From Gemmatimonas sp. (GTDB taxonomy: Bacteria; Gemmatimonadota; Gemmatimonadetes; Longimicrobiales; Longimicrobiaceae): a stretch of 64,000 nucleotides of DNA. The stretch's first letter is position 1. Each line of letters opens with the position of its first letter. The stretch lies in NCBI GenBank assembly GCA_009380025.1, contig WHSP01000002.1:1-64000 (forward strand), written 5' to 3'. Positions 1-8,741 of the stretch are shown here, in pieces. The translations under genes were made by a program, and so were the position numbers. The notes beneath the pieces are model-generated. The model had not been told where the DNA came from. It did no database searches and worked only from the letters and a program-made list of their open reading frames with translations.

Positions 1-44
1 GTCAGGCCGAGATTTGCGATGGCTCCCGCGAGATTTTGGAGTTG

Positions 45-435
45 CTACCAGGCAACAACATCAAGCTGGCTTACTGCTGCGAAGTGATCGTCTCGTGCAG
101 CCAAGCGAAGTCCATCTGGCGGGCAATCGCTGCAATCCAGATGTCGTTCTCCGGGATCGGACGGCCTTTCGCCCTGAGCTCTGCCTTTGATCTCCGCGTA
201 TCGATCAGCAGGCTCGAGATCGCACACCAACACGGTGCTGGCCGCGATCAACTCATCGACATTCGCTCGATTCTCGTCAGGTCGCGCCGAAAGGCGAACC
301 CCGTACAGAAGCTCGCCAACCGCGATAGCGGGAAATGAACACCTCATCGGCCTCCGCCAAGCCGCGCCGAACTCCCGCGTCATTGGCGAGCAGATCGATG
401 ATCACCGTCGTATCGAGTAAGAACCTACCAGCCAT
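45..435 (-). pseudogene. Frame-broken VapC (PIN-domain RNase toxin)
   Basis: Reading from ATG 435 gives MAGRFLLDTTVIIDLLAND, a classic PIN start with the first metal-binding Asp. The homologous reading then jumps frame three times. An extra base in the TTT run near 334 precedes PAIAVGELLYG, an extra G after the Lys codon near 191 precedes GRPIPENDIWIAAIARQMD, and a missing base near 103 precedes LAARDDHF. All four acidic positions are recognisable once the frames are joined, so the gene was a normal ~130-residue PIN ribonuclease. As written it cannot make a full toxin. Sequencing indels are the alternative to true decay. Confidence 0.8.
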
Positions 436-655
436 TCGGGTCGATGGTCTCGCAGTCCTCCACGGCTCTCCTCAACTCCGCGGCCTCGCCCTGTTCCAGC
501 GCCCCGGCAAAGCGGAGCAATGCGCCGCCTGGAACACCGCGGCGTGGCCCGGCACCCAGGGCCCGGGCGTACTCAAGCACTTGACGCTGCTGATCCGGCG
601 CAAGCGCGGTCAGGTGCTCCCGGAGTTCCCGTTCGAGAGCTGGAAAGTTAACCAT
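425..655 (-). CDS. VapB-like antitoxin of a broken vapBC pair
   Basis: A 76-residue acidic protein rich in Ala, Leu and Glu, whose 3' end overlaps the start of a PIN-domain toxin gene (ATG at 435, stop at 425). Small size, direct coupling to a PIN gene and the repeated leucine/arginine pattern in the first half (resembling the short antitoxins that begin with a helix and wrap the toxin groove) support an antitoxin role: neutralising the toxin and autorepressing the operon. No clear AbrB or RHH fold can be named by eye. Since the toxin is broken, the antitoxin may now be a relic. Confidence 0.65.
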   Translation of the reverse strand: MVNFPALERELREHLTALAPDQQRQVLEYARALGAGPRRGVPGGALLRFAGALEQGEAAELRRAVEDCETIDPNGW

Positions 656-691
656 GTCCCCTCGGAGCTGAGGAAAAACGCTACGTCGTCT

Positions 692-1039
692 TCAAAGGTA
701 AGACTGCCGACGATCTCGCGAAGCGGACGAGAAGAGGAGTACCGGGGAGTTGGGTCGAGCGCCGAACTCTTCGCCGAGACGGTTCCGGCCCGCGGCCGTC
801 AACTGGTAGAACTTCGCCCTCCGATTGTTGTCGGATACGCCCCATTCGCTCTTGATCAACCCCTGGTGCTCGAGCCGGTAGAGACCGGGATAGAGCGCCC
901 CTTGCTGGATCTGGAGCGCTCCGCCGCTGATCTGTTCGATCCGAAGCAGGACGCCGTACCCATGCAGCTTGCCGAGGGAAATGGCTTTGAGGATGAGGAG
1001 GTCGAGTGATCCGGGAAGAAGATCCGCTTGATCGGGCAT
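692..1039 (-). CDS. PadR-family transcriptional regulator, unusual C-terminus
   Basis: 115 residues. The first ~85 match the PadR winged helix: LLPGSLDLLILKAISLGKLHGYG, wing region with YPGLYRLEHQGLIKSEW, then FYQLTAAGRNRL. After that the sequence no longer resembles the usual amphipathic dimerisation helix (Ser/Arg-rich tail), suggesting a frameshift near 780 or a replaced 3' end. PadR proteins of this type repress the permease operon that follows them. Here no permease follows, only the vapBC remnant, so the gene looks stranded. A repeated AGAGATCT-like operator lies immediately upstream (1049-1069). Confidence 0.75.
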   Translation of the reverse strand: MPDQADLLPGSLDLLILKAISLGKLHGYGVLLRIEQISGGALQIQQGALYPGLYRLEHQGLIKSEWGVSDNNRRAKFYQLTAAGRNRLGEEFGARPNSPVLLFSSASRDRRQSYL

Positions 1040-1048
1040 CGGCGCCTC

Positions 1049-1069
1049 TCTCTAAAGAGATCTAAGAGA
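1049..1069 (-). promoter_or_regulatory. Putative PadR operator (TCTCT-AA-AGAGA repeats)
   Basis: Just upstream of the padR start at 1039 are two overlapping units, TCTCTAAAGAGA (1049-1060, inverted repeat) and TCTAAGAGA. Location over the promoter/leader suggests autoregulation. Binding is inferred, not shown. Confidence 0.4.
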
Positions 1070-1173
1070 ACGCTACCGGCCAACGCCTAAGTTGTCAAGG
1101 AGAGCGAGGGTACCAGGCGACGGGATCGCCGGACCTCCCCCAGGCGGAGCGGAACCCTAAACGCTCGAACCAC

Positions 1174-1220
1174 TTGACAGCCTAGTGATATGGGGGGTAC
1201 TGTGAACACAGCACCACTAG
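1174..1220 (+). promoter_or_regulatory. Promoter with nested inverted repeats before padR-permease operon
   Basis: A good -35 hexamer TTGACA (1174-1179) is followed by nested inverted repeats: CTAGTG (1182-1187) with CACTAG (1215-1220), and inside it GGT-A-CTGTG-AA-CACAG-C-ACC (1196-1215). The repeats cover the expected -10 and transcription start, the usual position for a PadR operator, so the downstream PadR probably represses its own operon. Confidence 0.55.
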
Positions 1221-1242
1221 ACCACCTACTGCTCACCCCGCC

Positions 1243-1596
1243 ATGGCTCCCACGAATACCTCGTTCCTCACCGGAACCCTCGAGCTGATCGTCCTGCAGC
1301 TGCTGCAGTCGGAGCCGACGAACGGATACGATCTGACGTTGCGCATCCAGGCGATCTCGAACGACGTGCTGAACGTCAACGCCGGCTCCCTGTACCCGGC
1401 GCTGTACCGGCTGGAGCAGCGTGGGCTACTGCGGGCGAGATGGGCGAAGTCCGAGACCGGCAGGCGGACCAAGGTCTATTCGGTGACGGCTGCGGGTCGG
1501 AAGCAGCTGGAGGACCAGCGGGCGAGCTGGTCTCGTTTCGCGGGTGCGCTCGAGGCGATCCTCCGCGTGGCTCCGGGAGAGGCGGGGCGCTCGTGA
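1243..1596 (+). CDS. PadR-family transcriptional regulator
   Basis: 117 residues with the complete short PadR (subfamily 1) layout: LTGTLELIVLQLLQ helix 1, TNGYDLTLRI, recognition helix and wing around NAGSLYPALYRLEQRGLLRARW, VYSVTAAGRKQLE, then a C-terminal helix with RASWSRF for dimerisation. It overlaps the downstream permease by four bases (GTGA), so the two are translationally coupled. In the PadR/ADOP pairs common in Acidobacteriota and Gemmatimonadota the regulator is thought to repress the permease operon until a ligand binds. The inverted repeats at 1182-1220 are its likely operator. Confidence 0.9.
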   Translation: MAPTNTSFLTGTLELIVLQLLQSEPTNGYDLTLRIQAISNDVLNVNAGSLYPALYRLEQRGLLRARWAKSETGRRTKVYSVTAAGRKQLEDQRASWSRFAGALEAILRVAPGEAGRS

Positions 1597-4313
1597 TCCG
1601 CCGGGTGCTACTGGGGCTGAGATCGTTCGCGCTACGTGGGCGGATCGAGCGGGAGATGCAGGATGAGATGCGGGAGCACTTGGAGCGCGCGACCGAACAG
1701 CTGATGGCTCGCGGGCTGGACCGCGGCGCCGCGCGTCGCGAGGCGCTCCGGGAATTCGGCAACGTAGGTTACTTGCAGGAGGAAGGGCGGATCGCGCGGG
1801 GGACGGGATGGGTGGAGACGCTCGTGGCCGACGTGCGCTACGCGGTTCGCCATTTCGCGCGCAAACCGCTGAGCACGCTGACGATCCTCGCGGTGTTGGC
1901 GCTAGGGATCGGCGTCAACTCGGTGATGTTCACGGTACTCCACACCTATGCCGTTCAGCCGCCCCCCGGCATCCAGCCATCCGAGTCGCTCGTCCGCATC
2001 CGCGGCTCGCAAGCGCTCCCCCCTGGTGGGCGGATAGTGCGCAATCTCTCACTGGAGGAGTTGGAACAGTATCAACGCCTCGACGACCAGTTCAGCTGGG
2101 TCGCCGGGTGGACGACGCAACTCGCGGCACTGGATCCGGGCAACGGGCCCCCGCCGCCGGCGGTGACGGCCACCTTCGTCACCGATGAATATTTCTCTGT
2201 CCTGGGTGTTCGGCCCCTCCTCGGACCCGGCTTGGCCAACGCGGGGTCGGAGGGCAACCAACAGCGGGTCGTGCTGGAGCACACCCTCTGGACGAGGTAC
2301 TTCCGGGCCGATCCCGGCACTATCGGCCGGACGGTCTCGATCAACGACATCCCTTTCACGGTGGTCGGTGTGGCGCCGCCTCGTTTCATGGGCGACCGTT
2401 GGATAGGGCAGCCGCGCGTCTGGCTCCCCGTCGCCGCTCGTTCGCTGCTGGTTCCCGAAACAGCGCCGCAGGCGGAGATCTACAACGCCGCGGCTCGCCT
2501 GCGGGCGGGAACGTCGCACGAATCCGCAACAGCGGCCGTTGCCGTAATCGCCGAGCGCACCGCCGGAGAGCTTGAGCGAGAGATCGCGGTCGCGGTCGAT
2601 CCCTCGGCCGACGTCGTCCCACTGCTGGCTGAGAACCGTAATCCACAGTTCGAGCGGGACGTCCGAACGGTCAGCGTCGTGGTCGGAGTCATCGGGCTGC
2701 TGATTCTGCTCGTTACCTGCACCAACGTCAGCGGCCTCCTCACCGGCCTGGCGCTGGCACGGCGGCGGGAGATTGCCGTGAGGCTCTCGCTGGGGGCCTC
2801 GCGTGCGCGCATCTTCCGGCAGCTGCTCACGGAGACCGCCACGCTCTCGGTGGCGGCGGCACTCGGTTCGCTCGCTGTCGTTTGGCTCGCGGCCGTTGGG
2901 ATCGGCAGGCTGATTCCGACGTTCCCGATCGAGATCGTCGTGGCTTGGCCGGCGGTCGTTTTCACGGTCGGCATCGCTCTCGGCGTGGCCATCGTATTCG
3001 GCGGCTCTCCGGCGCTACACGCGACCCGCGTCGGGATCGGGAGCGCGCTCAAAGACTCGGCCGCAGCGCTTGCCGCCGGTCGGGCCCGACTGCAGCGCGC
3101 TCTCGTTGTCGCCCAGATCGGGCTGACCCAGCCGCTCGCGGTCTGCGTCGCCGCCGCCCTACTGGTGATCCCGATTGCCTACCAGCGTGCTCGTCCTAAT
3201 CCTGCGGGCCAGAACATCGTGGAGATGACGATCGGCTCACGCGCGCTGCCCCAGCCCTCAGGCCCCCCTCAATCGGCCGGACCTCTCGACGAGATCCCCG
3301 ACAGCGAACGCATGCTGGCAAGACTTCGAGAAGTGCCTGGAGTCGTTGACGCGATCCATCCGCCTGGAGGTCGGCCATTCGATCGGCAGCGGGTTACCGA
3401 AGCAAGTGATGGGAATCGGGCCGGGACAGACCCCGATCCCGTCCTGCTGACCGGGAACGCTGTCTCGCCAGGATACTTCCGATTGATGGGGTTTCCAATC
3501 TCGCTCGGCCGCGAGTTGCTCCCCGAGGACATGCAGCGAGTGCCAGGGATGCCGTCACCCGCTGTGATCGGCGACGACCTCGCGAGACGCCTGTGGTCCG
3601 GATCCAGTCCGGTCGGCCAGCGTATCGAGGCTGCCGGCGTAGAGGGCGAGGCGGCCCGGGTGCTGGAGGTAGTTGGAGTCTTGGACTACAACGCCGTGGC
3701 GATGAGCCCGGACGGTGAGAACGAGTATTACGTCTGGGTACCTCCCGACACCCAGATTGTCGATCCGAACCGCGGGTTCCAGCTCTCGATTCGGACCTCG
3801 TCCGCTGGGGAGTCGATGATCCCGTCGTTGCGCGGCGTGGTGCTGGAGGAATTCCCCGATCGACGGATCGTCGAGATGCGAACGCTCGCCTCGATCGAGC
3901 GTGCGGAGCGCTTCTGGATCGTGGTGATCTCGAGCGCGCTGACCGCCGCCGCGTCGCTGGCGCTGCTGCTATCAGCGCTAGGTCTCTATGCGGTGGTCGC
4001 GTTCTCGGTCGGTCAACGGCGCGGGGAGATCGCGGTGCGGCTTGCCATCGGTGCGACTCCGCAGCAGGTCACCCGCCTCTTCACGAGCGATGGGGTTCGG
4101 CTGAGCCTATTCGGACTACTGCTCGGCCTGCCGCTGAGCGTTGCCAGTCTTGGCGCGATGCTCCAGCAGATGGATGATTTCCCCGATGTCAGCCTTGGAC
4201 TCGTGACCGCTGTTGCGGCGGGAGGAGTCCTGCTCGTCGCCTCGGGCGCCAGCTGGATTCCCGCCCGCCGTGCAGCCCGCGTCGACCCGGCGGTGACGCT
4301 GCGGAGTGAATGA
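1593..4313 (+). CDS. ADOP-type permease (duplicated FtsX/MacB-like, no ATPase)
   Basis: 906 residues from GTG 1593, which overlaps the padR stop. The N-terminal ~70 residues are the helical permease prefix (EMQDEMREHLERATEQL), followed by TM1 (TILAVLALGIGVNSVMF), a large periplasmic MacB-like core, a 3-TM FtsX block around residues 380-500 with the ARRREIAVRLSLGASRARI motif, a second periplasmic domain, and a second FtsX block at the C-terminus (GQRRGEIAVRLAIGATPQQV). This is the full duplicated-permease architecture. The transported substrate is unknown and no ATP-binding partner is adjacent. Family proteins are assumed to export peptides, lipids or drugs. Confidence 0.9.
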   Translation: MIRRVLLGLRSFALRGRIEREMQDEMREHLERATEQLMARGLDRGAARREALREFGNVGYLQEEGRIARGTGWVETLVADVRYAVRHFARKPLSTLTILAVLALGIGVNSVMFTVLHTYAVQPPPGIQPSESLVRIRGSQALPPGGRIVRNLSLEELEQYQRLDDQFSWVAGWTTQLAALDPGNGPPPPAVTATFVTDEYFSVLGVRPLLGPGLANAGSEGNQQRVVLEHTLWTRYFRADPGTIGRTVSINDIPFTVVGVAPPRFMGDRWIGQPRVWLPVAARSLLVPETAPQAEIYNAAARLRAGTSHESATAAVAVIAERTAGELEREIAVAVDPSADVVPLLAENRNPQFERDVRTVSVVVGVIGLLILLVTCTNVSGLLTGLALARRREIAVRLSLGASRARIFRQLLTETATLSVAAALGSLAVVWLAAVGIGRLIPTFPIEIVVAWPAVVFTVGIALGVAIVFGGSPALHATRVGIGSALKDSAAALAAGRARLQRALVVAQIGLTQPLAVCVAAALLVIPIAYQRARPNPAGQNIVEMTIGSRALPQPSGPPQSAGPLDEIPDSERMLARLREVPGVVDAIHPPGGRPFDRQRVTEASDGNRAGTDPDPVLLTGNAVSPGYFRLMGFPISLGRELLPEDMQRVPGMPSPAVIGDDLARRLWSGSSPVGQRIEAAGVEGEAARVLEVVGVLDYNAVAMSPDGENEYYVWVPPDTQIVDPNRGFQLSIRTSSAGESMIPSLRGVVLEEFPDRRIVEMRTLASIERAERFWIVVISSALTAAASLALLLSALGLYAVVAFSVGQRRGEIAVRLAIGATPQQVTRLFTSDGVRLSLFGLLLGLPLSVASLGAMLQQMDDFPDVSLGLVTAVAAGGVLLVASGASWIPARRAARVDPAVTLRSE

Positions 4314-4515
4314 GGATGTGCCGGAAGGGTCGGTGGATAAATATGCTCCTGCTGGCCCGTAGGCGACTCTAGCGTAGAGCGAGGAGCGTCTGAGCGCTGG
4401 CCGAGCCGACCGTGACGGTAGTGCGCCGATATAGGTGCCGTACCTCGAGTTGAAGCGACGCCTCGCCATCGAGGCAGGTGTCGAAGAGCTGCCAATGACC
4501 CGTTGGAGGTCCGGC

Positions 4516-5274
4516 ATGAGCCTTCCGAGTGTGACGATCGAGCCTAGATCTCCCAGGAAGGGGGATGTCCTCCATTCCCGGAGGGCAAAGGCAGCGGGAG
4601 CGACTGGGTCTCTGCTTCTCAATGGATTCCTGCTCCTGGCGCTTGGAAGCGCCTACCGGTCGACTGAGAGCATCCCGTCGGGTCATCCGATGTCTCAAAC
4701 GAGACCTCGACAGCTGGAAATCGTGACCCTTCGTTTCCTTCCCGCATTCCCTTCCGCTGCTGGTGGGGATCGCGGAGAGCCGTCTCTAGTGCGACCGACT
4801 GAATCGAGGAGGAGGTTGTCCGTGCTACCTGATCCTCAGGTCGAGCCTTCGCCGCACGACGTTCACGAGGCGTTCGATGACGATCACCCGCTGCTGGGCT
4901 CCGGTTATCATGATCCCCGGCTGTACGTTGATTCGTGGCCGCAGGGCACCAGAACTACATTCGGTAGAGACCGTATCGATACCCTCAAGCCTGACTTTCA
5001 GGAACGGGTGTCGCACGAGGAGCGAGAGGCGCTCGGAGAGCGTCAGATTTCGATTCTCGGTCGGCGAATCACCGTGTTCGGCGACAGCACTGCCTACCAT
5101 AGCGGCCTCCACTTGAACATCGCGGGGCGCAGAAGGATCCTGCCTGTGGATGGTTCGGACTGGGAGAACCTCGAGATGCGTAACCAGCGAGAATCCTTCG
5201 CGCGCGATTCGATCCTTCACGACAGGATCCGCGCCATCCGCGCCCGAGTAGATTCGACTTGGGGGCGTCAGTAG
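4516..5274 (+). CDS. Hypothetical single-pass membrane protein, TonB-like layout
   Basis: About 252 residues. I chose ATG 4516 because GGAGGT lies seven bases upstream. A positively charged stretch (HSRRAKAAGATG) precedes one hydrophobic segment (SLLLNGFLLLALGSAY, about residues 31-46), then a long soluble C-terminal region rich in Arg, Asp and Pro. The order resembles short TonB-like or anchored periplasmic proteins seen in Gemmatimonadota, but I recognise no domain. It follows the permease after 200 bases, with no clear terminator between, so co-transcription is possible. Confidence 0.5.
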   Translation: MSLPSVTIEPRSPRKGDVLHSRRAKAAGATGSLLLNGFLLLALGSAYRSTESIPSGHPMSQTRPRQLEIVTLRFLPAFPSAAGGDRGEPSLVRPTESRRRLSVLPDPQVEPSPHDVHEAFDDDHPLLGSGYHDPRLYVDSWPQGTRTTFGRDRIDTLKPDFQERVSHEEREALGERQISILGRRITVFGDSTAYHSGLHLNIAGRRRILPVDGSDWENLEMRNQRESFARDSILHDRIRAIRARVDSTWGRQ

Positions 5275-5489
5275 CACGGCGCATCGGCGACGATGAGCCC
5301 TCGCTCGAGGCGGGCCTGGTCGTCCATACGGACGGCATCGCCCTGGACGCAGACGGGACAGCTATTTTTGAGGACGCGCACGTCTTGGAACAGGTAGCCA
5401 GCTCAGCTGCCTGTCGGCCGGCGGTTCTCCGATCGCCCGGGGATCAGCGGGGTTGACTCAACGTGGATACTGAGGGTACCCTCGTGATC

Positions 5490-5855
5490 ATGGGCGCACA
5501 CCCCACCGAGCTCGTGACTCACGGCCGTAGTGCAATCGGCACGATCCGCTGGATCGGCCTCTTCGTCGTTGCCTGGGCGCTGTTCGCCCTGGCGGGTCCC
5601 CGCCCCGAGAGCACCAGGTCGGCAGACAGCTACGGCGTAGCGCCAGCTTCGACGGCGGTGATCGTATCCCCGTCGACGGCCTCACGCCCGTTGCTGACAC
5701 CCGTCGGCAATCTGGCTCCGCCGCCGATCCGCCTCGTTGTGCTACAGCCTGCTCGCCCGGGCCTCGTCCGTTCCGCCGAGCGGCGAGATCCTCCCCCTTC
5801 GCTCTTCGACCGCGTCTCCTACCGCACCACAGCCCCTCCCTCGAAGAACGGGTAG
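5490..5855 (+). CDS. Small hypothetical protein with one membrane segment
   Basis: 121 residues from ATG 5490 (an upstream in-frame GTG at 5463 is also possible). One hydrophobic segment, RWIGLFVVAWALFALAG, sits near residues 21-37, followed by a Pro/Ser-rich tail with no recognisable domain. It is supported only by the convincing membrane segment and by filling otherwise empty space between the preceding hypothetical gene and secD. It may be a degenerate or lineage-specific gene. The remaining sequence between 5275 and 6104 shows nothing else I can support. Confidence 0.35.
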   Translation: MGAHPTELVTHGRSAIGTIRWIGLFVVAWALFALAGPRPESTRSADSYGVAPASTAVIVSPSTASRPLLTPVGNLAPPPIRLVVLQPARPGLVRSAERRDPPPSLFDRVSYRTTAPPSKNG

Positions 5856-6104
5856 CTCTTCAACGCACCGCTGAGCGGACAGCAGGGGGTCGACCGGACC
5901 GCCGTGTTCTGCCCCGTCCGCGCCACCCGTTTCTCGAAGTCTTCCGATGAGTCATATCACCATCTGGTCGTGGCGTCTGCCCCGACCGACGTGCGCTGTT
6001 CCGCCGCGTTCCTCGACTTCCCGGGTGCTCGCGCCAGCCGGAGCGGGTCCGGCCCGCCTGCCCCGACCCTATCTGGCTGGGTGGAAGCAGGAGGAGGATC
6101 TCGC

Positions 6105-7718
6105 ATGCTGAACGACATCCGCTTCCGCCTGTTCATCATCTTCGGCCTGGTACTCTCGAGCGGCTGGGTCCTGAACGACCGAGGGATCATTCTGGGACTA
6201 GACTTGCGGGGAGGTACCCACCTCGCGCTGGCGATCCGTGATCCGGCAGGCGCGCTGACCCTCGAGCAGCGTGAGGACGCGATCGACCGGGCGCTACGGG
6301 TGATCCGCAGCCGCATCGACGAGCTCGGAGTTGCCGAGCCGAGCATCCAGAAGGCCGGCCGGGATCGGATCGTCGTCGAGCTTCCCGGTGTCAATCGGGA
6401 GCAGCAGCAGAGGGCGAAGCAGGTCATCGAGCGCGCGGCATTCCTCGAGTTCCAGATCGTTCGGTCGATGGCGGACCTTCAGAGTGCTCTGCCTAGGATC
6501 GATCGGGCCGCCGCCGCCGTTTCAGCCGAGGCCGGCCCCGTTGGGGCGCCCGAAGGTCGGCGAGGAGCCCCGACGCTGGAACTTTCTCCCGCTGATCCTG
6601 TGGCCGCCGGCGGCTCTGAAAGCGCTGCGGCGCCGCCCTCCGAACCGGGCGCTCAGGCCGATTCCACTCGCGCATTCAGTGATCGTCTCCTGCCAGCCGG
6701 AGGCGGAACGGAAGGCATCTTCCTGGTTGCCGAGCAGGATGCGGTCACGATTGAACGGTACCTCGAGGCGGCTGAGGTTCAGCAGGCGCTGCCGCGCGGC
6801 GTGGAGCTGAGGTGGGGTGTTCCCGAGCGAGCCGCCGTGGAAGGATATCGAGTGCTCTACCTGCTGGATGCGCGAGAGCTCATCACGGGCGAGCACCTCG
6901 TCGACGCCCGGGCGCTGCGGGATCCCCAGCTGGGACAACCGATCGTATCCTTCGAGTTCAACCGCGCCGGAGGCCGGATCTTCGAGCAGGGGACGAGTCA
7001 GAACGTCGGCAAATTCATGGCGATCGTCCTTGACGACCGCGTGATGAACGCTCCGATCATCCAAGAGGCGATCGCTATCAGCGGCCGGATCGAGATGGGC
7101 GGAGGCTCCTTGGACGAAGCGCGGGACCTGGCGCTCGTCCTGCGAGCCGGGTCGCTGCCGGTCCCGATCGACATCGTCGAGGAGCGGAGCGTTGGCCCGT
7201 CGCTCGGCCAGGACTCGATCGACCGGGGCCAGGAGGCGGCTCTGATCGGGCTCAGCTTCGTCGTCATGATCATGCTGCTCTACTACCGGATCGCCGGCGT
7301 TATGGCCGTGGCTGCGCTCTCGTTGTACACCCTGTTCGTGCTGGGAGCCCTGGCGGCGATCGGCGCGGAGCTGACGCTTCCGGGAATCGCCGGCCTGATC
7401 CTCTCCATCGGGATGGCCGTGGACGCGAACGTACTCATCTTCGAGCGGATCCGGGAGGAACTGGCCGGTGATCAGAGCCCTCGTGCGGCGGTGAGCAGGG
7501 GCTTCAGCAACGCGCTTTCGGCGATCATGGACGCACAGATCACCACGCTGCTCACGGCATTCGTGCTGCACCAGTTCGGGACGGGGCCGGTGCGTGGCTT
7601 CGCAGTTACCCTGGCGATCGGGATCGTGGCATCGATATTCACGGCGATCTTCGTCACGCGAACGTTTTTCATGATGTATCTGGAGCGGCGATCCGGCAGC
7701 AAGGCGATTAGCATCTGA
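6105..7718 (+). CDS. secD: SecD-like protein translocase subunit (orphan copy)
   Basis: 537 residues from ATG 6105, preceded by GGAGGAGG. It shows the SecD signature LGLDLRGGTHLAL after TM1, the first periplasmic subdomain (RIDELGVAEPSIQKAGRDRIVVELPG), a low-complexity linker, the P1 head with FEFNRAGGRIF and VMNAPII, and five C-terminal TM helices including GMAVDANVLIFERIREEL. SecD works with SecF in the inner membrane, using proton flow to pull preproteins out of SecYEG. No secF, yajC or tgt is adjacent; the next sequence is a decayed permease. It may be a second, orphan secD paralog or have lost its partner by rearrangement. Confidence 0.9.
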   Translation: MLNDIRFRLFIIFGLVLSSGWVLNDRGIILGLDLRGGTHLALAIRDPAGALTLEQREDAIDRALRVIRSRIDELGVAEPSIQKAGRDRIVVELPGVNREQQQRAKQVIERAAFLEFQIVRSMADLQSALPRIDRAAAAVSAEAGPVGAPEGRRGAPTLELSPADPVAAGGSESAAAPPSEPGAQADSTRAFSDRLLPAGGGTEGIFLVAEQDAVTIERYLEAAEVQQALPRGVELRWGVPERAAVEGYRVLYLLDARELITGEHLVDARALRDPQLGQPIVSFEFNRAGGRIFEQGTSQNVGKFMAIVLDDRVMNAPIIQEAIAISGRIEMGGGSLDEARDLALVLRAGSLPVPIDIVEERSVGPSLGQDSIDRGQEAALIGLSFVVMIMLLYYRIAGVMAVAALSLYTLFVLGALAAIGAELTLPGIAGLILSIGMAVDANVLIFERIREELAGDQSPRAAVSRGFSNALSAIMDAQITTLLTAFVLHQFGTGPVRGFAVTLAIGIVASIFTAIFVTRTFFMMYLERRSGSKAISI

Positions 7719-7734
7719 GGGCCATGGGGCGGAG

Positions 7735-8320
7735 GCGCTGAGAAGGTCGCGACGGCGGTCTCCGACGGTGCGGTTCTGGTCTTCGCGAGAGCGGCGGTTG
7801 GCAGGCTTCATACGCCGCGCGGGAAGGAAGTTCGCGAGCACGGCGGTGGTCAGCATCAGCGCCGACACCACGACGAGCGTGATCGACGTCGAGCTGCGCG
7901 CGAAGGCTGCGTACCATCAGCCCCGCGCCCACCATCAGCGCGAGCGCCACGGCCACCTCAGCCACGACCACCACCTGCTGGAGCCCGAAGCGCCCGCCGG
8001 ATACGCGCCCGGGGCCGCGCAATCGAGCTCCTGGGCCGCCATCTCGGCATGCTCGGTCCAGCTTTGGGCCCGGGAGGGCTCGGGCGAGCTTGTAGTTCGC
8101 CTCGTCCACGAGACCCCGGAGGGGCGGCCCCGCGAGGTTCCGGTGTGCTTCGACGCGTGAGATCGCGCGCCGTATGTCCCGTAACCTTCTGGGTGGCCGG
8201 CGGCGCCTCGAAGCCCTCGCCTGTATCCGGGCGTTAGACCTCCCGCGGGAGCTGGAGCCGCCGAAGATCGCCAACGTGCGCGGCGGGATCGGATGGCCGG
8301 CTCGCAGCGAGCAAATTCCT
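7735..8320 (-). pseudogene. Remnant of an ADOP-type permease
   Basis: On the minus strand a frame reads RFGLQQVVVVAEVAVALAL and then MVGAGLMVRSLRAQLDVD, which is the start of the second FtsX-like block in ADOP permeases, followed by PSRAAYE. No long open frame continues on either side, and neighbouring fragments lie in other frames. The original gene is therefore a broken ~0.6 kb fragment. It is divergent from an intact padR-permease operon at 8382 and probably shared an ancestor with it. Confidence 0.6.
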
Positions 8321-8358
8321 TGACAGCCGTCTTTGCGTGACGCATATATGCGTCACGC
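8320..8358 (+). promoter_or_regulatory. Promoter with a perfect 24-bp palindrome (PadR operator)
   Basis: TTGACA (8320-8325) is followed by a perfect 24-base palindrome at 8335-8358 (half-site GCGTGACGCATA), whose centre ATATAT falls at the -10 position. The padR start follows at 8382 behind GAAAGG. The arrangement (palindrome over the -10) is a textbook repressor site, most simply for the adjacent PadR. Confidence 0.7.
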
Positions 8359-8381
8359 TAATATCGAGGAGTCGGAAAGGA

Positions 8382-8741
8382 ATGGATAACGAACGGCCGA
8401 TCAAGCGATTTCTGCCGTTGCGGCCAGTCGAGTTCCACATTCTGCTGAGCCTGGCGGCCGGGGAGCGCCACGGGTACGGAATCATCCAGGACGCAGAGGC
8501 GCGGGGCCAGGCGATGGCGCCCGACGTGGGGACGCTGTACCGAGCGCTGCGAAGGATGCAGGAACAGGGATTGATCGCGGCCGCGGAGCGACGGCAAGCA
8601 CCGGACGCAGGCGACGAACGGCGCAATTACTATCGCATCACACCGCGGGGTCGGCGAGTTGCGCAGGCGGAGGCGAGGCGGCTCGAGGCCCTCACGCGCG
8701 CGGCTCAATTGGGCGGCTTGCTGGAGGAGGGCGCGATATGA
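8382..8741 (+). CDS. PadR-family transcriptional regulator
   Basis: 119 residues from ATG 8382. The winged-helix core is clear: VEFHILLSLAAGERHGYGII, then APDVGTLYRALRRMQEQGLI, a short wing (ERRQAPDAGDERRNYY), and ITPRGRRVAQAEARRLEAL leading into the dimer helix. The DAG/DERRN wing and VGTLYRALRRM spelling put it in the PadR group that accompanies long ADOP permeases with the ~100-residue prefix. Its stop overlaps the permease ATG (ATGA). The 24-bp palindrome upstream is its probable operator. Confidence 0.9.
   Translation: MDNERPIKRFLPLRPVEFHILLSLAAGERHGYGIIQDAEARGQAMAPDVGTLYRALRRMQEQGLIAAAERRQAPDAGDERRNYYRITPRGRRVAQAEARRLEALTRAAQLGGLLEEGAI

Noticed and set aside
5259..5456. 65-codon frame after the 4516 gene
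   Set aside because: Starts inside the preceding gene, no RBS, no protein-like pattern.
6522..7871. 449-codon minus-strand open frame
   Set aside because: Antisense shadow of secD; low-complexity Arg/Asp/His composition.
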